DNA of 35,414 nucleotides. Source: an uncultured Bacteroidales bacterium (GTDB lineage: Bacteria > Bacteroidota > Bacteroidia > Bacteroidales > P3). The stretch's first letter is position 1; the number at the start of each line of letters is the position of its first letter. Location: the NCBI GenBank assembly GCA_905234665.1, contig CAJOIV010000020.1, positions 1 through 35,414 of the forward strand. Reading direction: 5' to 3'. Positions 24,095 to 31,561 of this stretch are shown piece after piece. Position numbers and translations under genes: made by a program. The notes under the pieces are model-generated. The model was not told where the DNA came from. It did not search any database and saw nothing but the letters and a program-made list of their open reading frames with translations.

Positions 24095-25108
24095 ATGAAT
24101 ATCGATTGGCAAAACCTCCCGTTTGGTTACGTGAAAACGGATTACAACGTACGCTGCTACTACCGCAACGGCCAGTGGGGCGAGATTGAAGTCTCCTCCG
24201 ATGAGAACATCAACATCCACATGGCTGCCTCCAGCCTGCACTACGGCCAGGAAGCCTTTGAGGGCCTCAAGGCTTACCGCTGCAAAGATGGCAAGATCCG
24301 CATCTTCCGTCCCGAAGCCAACGCCGAGCGTCTGCAGAGCACCTGCCGCGGCATCATGATGCCCGAGCTCTCCACCGAGAAGTTCGTCGAGATGTGCAAG
24401 CGGGTCATCAAGCTGAACGAGAAATACATTCCTCCCTACGGCACCGGCGCCAGCCTCTACCTGCGTCCCCTGCTCATCGGTACTGGCATCACCGTGGGTG
24501 TGAAACCCGCCGACGAGTATCTCTTCCTCATCTTCGTCACCCCCGTGGGACCCTACTTCAAGGGCGGTTTCAAGGCCAACCCCTATGTCATCACCCGCAA
24601 GTACGACCGCAGTGCTCCTCTCGGCACAGGTATCTATAAGGTCGGTGGCAACTACGCCGCTTCCCTCAAGGCCCACACCGAGGCTTGCCACGGTGGCCAG
24701 TACGCCTGCGAGTTCTATCTCGACGCCAAGGAGAAAAAGTATGTCGACGAGGCCGGCGCTGCCAACTTCTTCGGCATTAAGGACGGTGCTTACATCACCC
24801 CGAAGAGCACTTCCATCCTGCCCTCCATCACCAACAAGAGCCTCATGCAACTCGCCGAGGATATGGGCATGAAGGTCGAGCGTCGTCCCATCGATGTCGA
24901 GGAGCTCTCCACCTTCCAGGAGGCCGGTGCCTGCGGTACCGCCGCCGTCATCAGCCCCATCGAGCGTCTCGACGACCCCGAGACAGGCAAGAGCTATGTC
25001 TTCGGCAAGGAGCCCGGTCCCTACAGCACCAAGCTCTACAACGCCCTCCGTGCCATCCAGCTCGGCGAGGCAGAGGACAAGCACAACTGGAACACCATTA
25101 TGGACTAA
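24095..25108 (+). CDS. ilvE: Branched-chain amino acid aminotransferase
   Basis: PLP-dependent fold-type IV transaminase acting on leucine, isoleucine and valine, in synthesis or in the first step of fermenting them. It has 337 residues. LHYGQEAFEGLKAYR (48-62) is conserved in the family, and the PLP lysine is K182 in GIYKVGGNYAASL. PYGTGASLYLRPLLIGTG and the GTAAVISPIERL segment are also typical. The start at 24095 fits the family. The gene stands alone between a tRNA and a terminator. In this organism it could feed branched-chain fermentation, which would go with the lysine genes, but that is inference. Confidence 0.94.
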   Translation: MNIDWQNLPFGYVKTDYNVRCYYRNGQWGEIEVSSDENINIHMAASSLHYGQEAFEGLKAYRCKDGKIRIFRPEANAERLQSTCRGIMMPELSTEKFVEMCKRVIKLNEKYIPPYGTGASLYLRPLLIGTGITVGVKPADEYLFLIFVTPVGPYFKGGFKANPYVITRKYDRSAPLGTGIYKVGGNYAASLKAHTEACHGGQYACEFYLDAKEKKYVDEAGAANFFGIKDGAYITPKSTSILPSITNKSLMQLAEDMGMKVERRPIDVEELSTFQEAGACGTAAVISPIERLDDPETGKSYVFGKEPGPYSTKLYNALRAIQLGEAEDKHNWNTIMD

Positions 25109-25163
25109 TGCGAGTCCGCGATGGTGCTATATTAGCCACTAGTTGAGATTACCATATCTCTTT

Positions 25164-25200
25164 GAGGGACGGCCGCACGGCCGTCCCTCTGTTCTTTCTC
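25164..25200 (+). terminator. Terminator after ilvE
   Basis: GAGGGACGGCC (25164-25174) pairs perfectly with GGCCGTCCCTC (25179-25189) around GCAC, followed by a T-rich stretch. The rest of the gap to 25303 shows nothing recognisable. Confidence 0.8.
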
Positions 25201-25303
25201 TGTCTCTGGGAATTTGGCAACAATATTCCCCTCAGTGACTCATACCGCCGACTTTTGCTGAGTGATAGTTGTGTAAGCGGGATGAAGCAGAGAGGGGAGG
25301 TTA

Positions 25304-27907
25304 CTATCTTTCAAACACCCGAAGGATTTTCATTTTTGTCTCCCCGGCATTGCCGCTATAGGGGTGTTCGCGGAGGGGGAGGTTGAAGCGTGTCATGCCC
25401 TTTAGGACGGTCTGGGGATGGGTGAACTCGCGGAATCCCCATTCGCCGTGGTAGGCCCCCATGCCGGAATGGCCCGTGCCGTTGAAGGGGACGCCCTTTA
25501 CCATCATGTGGATGCATACCTCGTTGATGCAGCCACCGCCGTACTGCTGGGTGCGCATGACGCGGTTGGCCCACTTCATGTTGCTGGTGAAGAGGTACAT
25601 GGCCAGTGGATGCTCACGGTCGGCAATGGTCTCCATGAGAGCGTCAACCTCCGCGTCCTTGAAGGGCACGATGGGCAGCAGCGGACAGAACAGTTCGTGC
25701 TGCACGATATGCTCGTTGATGTCCACAGGGTAGATGAGGGTGGGGGAGTAACGGCGCGTCTCACGGTCGCCCGTGCCGCCGAAAAGGATGCGGGCGCGGT
25801 ACTCGTCGGCCAGGGCAGCGCACTTGTCGTAGGCCGCGTTGGTGATGAGTTTGGGGTATTCGGGATTGTTCTCGGCATGTTCGCCAATCTGGGACACGAA
25901 AGCCTTCTTCAGCTCCTCGATGAAAGGCTCCGCCACTTCCTCGGCTACGGCTATCTGGTTGATGTTGATGCAGATCTGTCCGGCATTGCAGAGCTTGAAG
26001 AAGGCAATCTTCCGCGCGGCGTCTTTCAGGTCGGCGTCTTTGCGTACGACGCACCAGTTGCCCGTCTCGCCGCCGAGTTCCAACGCCACGGAGGTGAGGT
26101 TCTTGGCGGCTTCCGTCAGCACGTGTTTCCCCACGGCCGGCGAGCCGGTGTAGAAAATCTTGTCGAACCGCTGTGCAAGACAGAGGTCGGCGATGTCGTG
26201 GCCGCCGTCGATGAGGGTCACGTATTCCGGCGGGAACACCTCGGAAAAGAACTTTTTCAGCACCGCGGTGCTGGCGGCGGACTTGCTGCTCGACTTGATG
26301 ACGACGGTGTTTCCTCCGGCCATGGCTGCCGCCACCACGCCGATGGTGAGCAGTATGGGGAAGTTGAAGGGGCTGATGACCAGCGACACGCCATAGGGCA
26401 TCTTGTAGACCTTGGTGACCATGCTGGGGAAGCACATCAGGCCGCTGAAGTGGCATTCGGGACGAGCCCAGCGGCGCAGGCCGCAGATCATCTCGTTGAT
26501 TTCGACAATGATGGGGCCGACATCGCAGAGGTATGCCTCCACGCGGCTGCGTCCCAGGTCTTCGGCCAGGGCGTCCTCAAACTCTTTCTCGTGGGCGATG
26601 ACCGCGGCTTTCAGCCGTTTGAGTTGCTTGATGCGCCAGCCGACGGGGAGGGTCGTCCCGGAACGGAAGAACCTGCGCTGTGACGCGACGATGTCGCGGA
26701 TTTCGCTTTCGGTGAATCCCGAAGCGTTCTGGGTGTCACTGCTGGTGACGGCGTCGAGGATTTGTTTTATCTCGTCGTTGGTGAGTGTTACGGGCGCCGA
26801 GTAGTTGATAGAGTCGGCGGCAATCATCGGGATGAGTTCCTCGTGGTCGCAGGCGCGCACAGGAGACTCTATCTTGTCCATGCCGCATTGTGCCATCAGT
26901 TTCCGGATGGCTTCCAGAAAGTCTTCCACCCCGCAATACTTTGCCAACATGGCGTACTTCTCCTGGCAAGCCTCTTTCTGGAACTCCAACACGGGCAAGA
27001 GCATCAGCGAGATGGCCTGTCCGTGTGGGAGATGGTATTTTGCGCCGATGCTGTGGGCGAAGGCATGGACGTAGCCCGCCAGCTGGGTGTTGATGGCGTT
27101 GCCACCGTACATGGCTGCGCGGCACAGGCCTAAGCGGGCCTCGATGTTGCCCGGCTCATTGATGACGGTGGGCAGGTGTTGCAGGATGAGGCGCACGCCT
27201 TCCAGGGAGAGGTGCATATCCTCCTCGTCGACATCCACGTCGCTCACAGCCCCCTCGATGCAGTGGCTGAGGGCGTCGATTCCGCAGGCGGTGGTCACTT
27301 GCTGTGGGGCATTGATGGTGAGTTCGCTGTCGAGCACCACATGGGTTATGTTGAGACCAATCAGCACTGTGGAACTTTTCACTCCGTGGTCGTTTGTCAC
27401 CACGGCGCCCACGGTCATTTCGGCACCCGTGCCGGCTGTGGAGGGCACATTGATGATGGGGAGCGACCCGCCCGGCACGGGCAGGAACTTCAGCAGCAGG
27501 GCCTTGACAGGCAGGTGGGGCATCTTCACGCTGGCGGCAATCATCTTGCAGGAGTCCATGACAGAGCCGCCGCCGAGGGCGACGATACAGTCGGCCCCGC
27601 ATTCTTGTACGGCCTTTCTTCCCGCCTCGATGATGGCGATGGTGGGCTCCGAGTTGATGTCGGCGAAGAGGGTATAGTCTATCCCCGCAGCCTCCAGCGA
27701 CTCGATGATGGCCTGCTCATAGCCGAGCTGCGACAACGTCTTGTCTGTAACCAGCAGCACATGCTTGTAGTCGCTTGTGCGGCAGATTTCGCCCACCTGT
27801 CTGCGTGCTCCGTGACCTTCCGTCACCTCCGGCTCCGGCAGTGGAATGGCGTGAATGACCTTCCCTGGCAGTCGGTGAATTTGTTTTCTTAATCGATAGG
27901 TGTTCAT
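25304..27907 (-). CDS. Fusion of iron-containing alcohol dehydrogenase and aldehyde dehydrogenase
   Basis: One uninterrupted 867-residue protein with two oxidoreductase domains. Residues ~1-390 are a group III Fe-type alcohol dehydrogenase: GGGSVMDS (112-119), NVPSTAGTGAEMT, and metal-ligand positions D211, H215, H281 and H295. Residues ~397-867 are an aldehyde dehydrogenase closest in pattern to the ALDH3 class: VISPFNFP, the NAD-site FYTGSPAVGKHV, the general base E610 in VALELGGETGN, the catalytic C646 in NAGQIC, and the ALDH3-type ending FNGTGHSGMGAYHGEWGF. AdhE has the opposite order (ALDH first), so this is not AdhE. It could move a substrate between alcohol and acid through an enclosed aldehyde. 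The substrate is unknown; semialdehydes such as 4-hydroxybutyrate-derived ones are only a guess. Confidence 0.9.
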   Translation of the reverse strand: MNTYRLRKQIHRLPGKVIHAIPLPEPEVTEGHGARRQVGEICRTSDYKHVLLVTDKTLSQLGYEQAIIESLEAAGIDYTLFADINSEPTIAIIEAGRKAVQECGADCIVALGGGSVMDSCKMIAASVKMPHLPVKALLLKFLPVPGGSLPIINVPSTAGTGAEMTVGAVVTNDHGVKSSTVLIGLNITHVVLDSELTINAPQQVTTACGIDALSHCIEGAVSDVDVDEEDMHLSLEGVRLILQHLPTVINEPGNIEARLGLCRAAMYGGNAINTQLAGYVHAFAHSIGAKYHLPHGQAISLMLLPVLEFQKEACQEKYAMLAKYCGVEDFLEAIRKLMAQCGMDKIESPVRACDHEELIPMIAADSINYSAPVTLTNDEIKQILDAVTSSDTQNASGFTESEIRDIVASQRRFFRSGTTLPVGWRIKQLKRLKAAVIAHEKEFEDALAEDLGRSRVEAYLCDVGPIIVEINEMICGLRRWARPECHFSGLMCFPSMVTKVYKMPYGVSLVISPFNFPILLTIGVVAAAMAGGNTVVIKSSSKSAASTAVLKKFFSEVFPPEYVTLIDGGHDIADLCLAQRFDKIFYTGSPAVGKHVLTEAAKNLTSVALELGGETGNWCVVRKDADLKDAARKIAFFKLCNAGQICININQIAVAEEVAEPFIEELKKAFVSQIGEHAENNPEYPKLITNAAYDKCAALADEYRARILFGGTGDRETRRYSPTLIYPVDINEHIVQHELFCPLLPIVPFKDAEVDALMETIADREHPLAMYLFTSNMKWANRVMRTQQYGGGCINEVCIHMMVKGVPFNGTGHSGMGAYHGEWGFREFTHPQTVLKGMTRFNLPLREHPYSGNAGETKMKILRVFER

Positions 27908-27925
27908 GGTGTGTTGTATTTTTCT

Positions 27926-28004
27926 CTAGTTCCCCTAGTACTACTAGTTCTACTAGTCTCACTAGTGCTACTAGTATTTCTAGTCCCACTAGTTCATTCC
28001 TAGT
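27926..28004. repeat. CTAGT tandem array, 9-bp period
   Basis: CTAGT starts at 27926, 27935, 27944, 27953, 27962, 27971, 27980 and 27989, exactly every 9 bases, with a ninth at 28000. The four bases between copies vary, but most end in CTA, CCA or TCA. The stop codon of the four-helix gene lies inside the eighth copy. Confidence 0.85.
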
Positions 28005-28648
28005 CGTTTCTTCAGTTCTTCATTCTCGGCTTTCAGCCGATGGTTTTCTTCCTCTAGATCGCGGAGGCGGCGGTCGACGCCTTCGCGGTAGCCTGTACGG
28101 GCGGCGTGCATCCTTTCCTTGATGCCGCCCTCCTCGATGAAGCGTTTTTCGAGGTGTTTCAGGTAGCCGTCGAACATCTTGTCGGTGATATGGCAAAGCG
28201 TGAGGGCCATGTTGCAGAACTCCTCGGCGGAGAGTGTCGCCGCGAGGGGCTGGAAAGCCTCCCAGGTGTTGTTGTTACGGCAGAAGTCGACCATCTTGTC
28301 GAAGCGGGGATGGTCAGTTTTCCATATCGGGAGTTTGTTCCTTTTCAGGTAGTCTTCATAATCCTCGCGCAGTTCCTGAAAACTGGACCTGCCCACGTTC
28401 ACCAGTCTCACCTCCATCTCGCTGCTTGTCAGCCCGTCTTCGCAGCCCTCCACGATATTCTGCTTGCCACAGCGGGCGGCCATATTCATCTGGTCCACGC
28501 GGCGGTCGCCGTATGGCGGAAGGAACCGCTTGCAGAACACATCCGTCAGCAGCACCAGCACCTCCGCCTTCTGGTAGACATGCAACTCCCGATAGTTCGC
28601 CACCTTCCCGAAAATTGTCTTTGTCGTCTGTGTCATGGTGTTTACCAT
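27989..28648 (-). CDS. Four-helix-bundle protein with suffix domain
   Basis: A 219-residue helical protein. The N-terminal ~110 residues match the four-helix-bundle family related to 23S rRNA intervening-sequence proteins (YRELHVYQKAEVLVLLTDVF, then MNMAARCGKQNIVEGCEDG, then VGRSSFQELREDYEDYL). A second helical part follows, and the end is a predicted coiled coil (RLRDLEEENHRLKAENEELKKRL). The biochemical role of this family is not known to me. Its ATG at 28648 overlaps the stop codon of the ADP-ribosylglycohydrolase gene by 7 bases; an ATG at 28636 is an alternative start without overlap. Last gene of the three-gene block. Confidence 0.8.
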   Translation of the reverse strand: MVNTMTQTTKTIFGKVANYRELHVYQKAEVLVLLTDVFCKRFLPPYGDRRVDQMNMAARCGKQNIVEGCEDGLTSSEMEVRLVNVGRSSFQELREDYEDYLKRNKLPIWKTDHPRFDKMVDFCRNNNTWEAFQPLAATLSAEEFCNMALTLCHITDKMFDGYLKHLEKRFIEEGGIKERMHAARTGYREGVDRRLRDLEEENHRLKAENEELKKRLGMN

Positions 28649-29619
28649 TGATTTCTTGCAGTTGCCCTTTCGGCCATTAATGAACGATATTGTTTTTTAT
28701 CTCGCTTGGCATTGTTTATGGCTCGGTCATAAGCCTCTGCTCCTTCTAAATCATAGTACATATCCCAACTGACGTCACCAAAGTCATCTCCAGAAAATGT
28801 TGTATCAATAAGCGTCTTATATACCCGTGGCCTTTCGTAGTGGAATTCAGCAATAACACCCTTCATCTCTCCAGGCAAGAATGATTTTATTTTTTCTCTT
28901 AGTGTCATGGGGATGCCCCAGATTGCTTCAGCAATACTTCCTGTTATGGCTCCCAAAGTGTCAGCATCGCCACCAAGACTGACCGCCATGCGGACAGCAT
29001 CTTCAAAACATGTAGCCATGCTGATTATTTTCAATGCCACAGGTACTGTACCTTGACATGTCTCATCGAACTTGTTCAATACAGATGACTTTGGCATGTT
29101 GATATTATAGCCAGAGAATTCGATGCACTCATTGATTATCTCGTCAATATGTCTGGGTGCATTCTGGTAAATGTAACGGTTAAATTCCATTGCCCTGTAT
29201 ATGGCTAAAGCAACAGTCTGTGCACCTTTTATGCCTTCTTCGTGATTGTGCGATGGCATGGCTGTGGCGGCAGCGGCTTCAAGTACCTGTTCTTTCGTCT
29301 CATACCAATAAGCTACAGGACTTACGCGCATGGCAGCACCATTTCCATAACTCCCGTAAGGTTTGGGACATTCACTCATCACCCATTGGGCAAAACGTCC
29401 CCCATAGCCACCCATGGGGTGGGGATAACGTCGACACCAGTCATGGATATATTTACCATAATCATTCGAACCGCTTAACAATGCATCGGCAACTGCCACT
29501 GTACAGATGGTATCGTCCGTGAAACAGTTTTTCTCCGAGAGTAATTCAAAGCCATAATCATTTGTGGAATTAAATTCCCAACGACTACCTATAATATCTC
29601 CGATGATTGCGCCTAACAT
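28642..29619 (-). CDS. ADP-ribosylglycohydrolase family protein
   Basis: Predicted DraG-type hydrolase that removes ADP-ribose from proteins, nucleic acids or small molecules. It has 325 residues, all in the family domain. The two metal-binding motifs are intact: FTDDT (33-37) near the N-terminus and GGDADT (216-221), preceded by MAVSL and followed by LGAITGSIAEA. MLGAIIGDIIGSRWEF is the usual start. It begins 2 bases after the DUF262 gene ends, and the next gene overlaps it, so the three are almost surely one transcript. The bases here are AT-richer than in the neighbouring metabolic genes. Confidence 0.92.
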   Translation of the reverse strand: MLGAIIGDIIGSRWEFNSTNDYGFELLSEKNCFTDDTICTVAVADALLSGSNDYGKYIHDWCRRYPHPMGGYGGRFAQWVMSECPKPYGSYGNGAAMRVSPVAYWYETKEQVLEAAAATAMPSHNHEEGIKGAQTVALAIYRAMEFNRYIYQNAPRHIDEIINECIEFSGYNINMPKSSVLNKFDETCQGTVPVALKIISMATCFEDAVRMAVSLGGDADTLGAITGSIAEAIWGIPMTLREKIKSFLPGEMKGVIAEFHYERPRVYKTLIDTTFSGDDFGDVSWDMYYDLEGAEAYDRAINNAKRDKKQYRSLMAERATARNQW

Positions 29620-29621
29620 AG

Positions 29622-31463
29622 CTACACTGCTTGACCAAATTCATTTATTGTTTCCTCACTGTCTCGTGAAGACACAGGCTTACCCATTGCCGTCGCAATA
29701 CAATCCAACAGTTTAGTGGCACGGTCTGTGATAAAAGCATCAAAATCGTCATTGCGTAATAGTGATGGCTCTAAAAGATGAGAAGCAAGCGCCTTATCTA
29801 TGCTGTCTTGGTTCAGCCCTTTGTTAGACATTGTACCGATGTATTCACTAGGTGCGCGTCCACCAATTGAACGATTGGTAGATGCGTATATACAGGTCTT
29901 GTTTATGACAGAGTTCCATTTTTTCTCAGGCAACTTATTTTCCTCACAATAGTGGGCAGGGAAGATGTGATGAATATCGGTTTCTTCGTCAAGATACGTT
30001 GCAATGCTCATTTGCTGTGCTGTCATGAAATCAAGTGGGGCTTGTTTTAGTATTAAGGCTAAAACACCTTTATACGCGGCACTATTTCGCGTCCGTAACG
30101 TTAGCAGTCGTGTGGCAAGGAATGATGCCCTGCTAACGGTATCGGGAACTTCACCTCCGGATATCCAGTTGAAAAACTCAACAATGTCAAGTGCATATCT
30201 TGTCTCATTGGCACTACCATACAATTCCCCGAATACACCACACCAATACCAGCGAGCCAGTTTGTCAAGATTGTTCTGAATGGATAGTAGATGGTTGTGC
30301 GTATTGTCGTAAGCAAAGATGGCAGCAAGAGGTATATACTGAGATACGTATGGAATCAGGTATTCAGAATGGACCCCCTGATGAATCAGGAAGTTGGCCG
30401 CATCATCAAATCCCTTAACCACAGAATCCCGGACTGAAAGATAGTCGGAAAGCCTTAACTTTAGGACGTCCCGTTTTTTGCAAGATACCGCCAGGTCAGG
30501 GCTCTTTATGCTATTTTGATATGATACCAGCAAAGTAACCGCTTGTAAGAAGTTGGTTTCCTCGACATCCCATAGCAGATAGTTGTTCTTTTTACTTCTG
30601 CCAAGGGGTGCGTATCCATCGTCCCCTGCAAAATAATTCTCGATGTGTTCCCAGTCTTTTCTTAAATCAAATTTCTCGGCGGCAAACATCGCGGTGACCA
30701 ACTCAAAAACAGTCAAAGGCTCTCCACCAGTATTGACATTCTCAAATATCTGGCATACTGCCTCGCGGGAAGTGTCTTTTGTTAGTTGGATTACGGGAAT
30801 CTTATATTGTTCAATCTTTTCAAGTACCTCTTTCTTGAACTGTCTATAGGCCTCCATCTCTTTGGAGTCCCTACCATATCTTGAAATGAGTTCTAACAGC
30901 CACTCCTCTCTCTCATTTGAGGAGAATACAATGTTCAATGGGAACATCATATTCTCAAATTCTTTTTCGGGCGTACTCAGATCCAACGTTATTTCACGGC
31001 CTATATTCGTTGTCAGTTTTCTTGTTTCCGGGACAGATATTATCGCATCCAGTCGGTCTACATTAGGATTGATACATTTACAGATGTCAAGATAGTAGAA
31101 TCGATTGATTTTTTTGTCTCTGTTGGTTTCAATCCGTGTCTCAGTCGGCTGTTTGGATTTCAATACTTGGTACAGCGTCGTGAGTCTCTGTTGCCCGTCG
31201 AGAACGAGGTCATTAGGAATAACGCTCTCTCTATTCTTATCTACGCCTGTAAACAAGCGGTATTTGAATTTTACAGAATCTCCTCCATTCTCCAAGAACA
31301 TCAATGCACCCATAGGGAAACCTGATGTAAGGCTCTCTATGAGTTTACAAATCTTCTTGTCATCCCATACCCAGTCCCGTTGGAACTCAGGTAACTGAAT
31401 GATTCCCTGTTCAAGGTTGTCAAGTAGAATGCGCAGATCTGTGTCGTTGGTTTTTGTTGCCAT
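29622..31463 (-). CDS. DUF262/HNH (GmrSD-like) protein
   Basis: A 613-residue protein of the ParB-like DUF262 plus HNH (DUF1524-like) architecture. The N-terminal DUF262 shows IIQLPEFQRDWVWDDKKI, SLTSGFPMGALMFLE and the nucleotide-handling motif VLDGQQRLTTL (87-97). A long middle region contains FENVNTGGEPLTVFELVTAMF. The C-terminal nuclease motif is DIHHIFPAHYCEENK near residue 500, followed by INKTCIYASTNRSIGG with the late Asn positions of HNH enzymes. Related proteins include the type IV restriction enzyme GmrSD and several phage-defence nucleases; the target here is unknown. It is the first gene of the three-gene block, just after the gcvP hairpin. Confidence 0.88.
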   Translation of the reverse strand: MATKTNDTDLRILLDNLEQGIIQLPEFQRDWVWDDKKICKLIESLTSGFPMGALMFLENGGDSVKFKYRLFTGVDKNRESVIPNDLVLDGQQRLTTLYQVLKSKQPTETRIETNRDKKINRFYYLDICKCINPNVDRLDAIISVPETRKLTTNIGREITLDLSTPEKEFENMMFPLNIVFSSNEREEWLLELISRYGRDSKEMEAYRQFKKEVLEKIEQYKIPVIQLTKDTSREAVCQIFENVNTGGEPLTVFELVTAMFAAEKFDLRKDWEHIENYFAGDDGYAPLGRSKKNNYLLWDVEETNFLQAVTLLVSYQNSIKSPDLAVSCKKRDVLKLRLSDYLSVRDSVVKGFDDAANFLIHQGVHSEYLIPYVSQYIPLAAIFAYDNTHNHLLSIQNNLDKLARWYWCGVFGELYGSANETRYALDIVEFFNWISGGEVPDTVSRASFLATRLLTLRTRNSAAYKGVLALILKQAPLDFMTAQQMSIATYLDEETDIHHIFPAHYCEENKLPEKKWNSVINKTCIYASTNRSIGGRAPSEYIGTMSNKGLNQDSIDKALASHLLEPSLLRNDDFDAFITDRATKLLDCIATAMGKPVSSRDSEETINEFGQAV

Positions 31464-31504
31464 GTTTACTGATAGGGTGGAAAGGTGTAACGGGATTGAT
31501 ATTA

Positions 31505-31542
31505 TAACAACTGGACGGTCGTATTGAACCGTCCAGTTGTTA
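31505..31542. terminator. 15-bp perfect hairpin between gcvP and the DUF262 gene
   Basis: TAACAACTGGACGGT (31505-31519) pairs perfectly with ACCGTCCAGTTGTTA (31528-31542) around an 8-base loop. On the minus strand it follows gcvP by about 20 bases and is followed by TAATATC rather than a full T run. It probably acts as the gcvP terminator. Confidence 0.7.
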
Positions 31543-31561
31543 CTTGGTGATAGAGGAATTA

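Noticed and set aside
25304..27907. AdhE (bifunctional acetaldehyde/alcohol dehydrogenase)
   Set aside because: Domain order is reversed and the ALDH part looks like the non-acylating ALDH3 class.
27926..28004. CTAGT array as a CRISPR
   Set aside because: Units are 9 bases with only 4 variable bases between them, far too short for repeats and spacers, and no cas gene is nearby.
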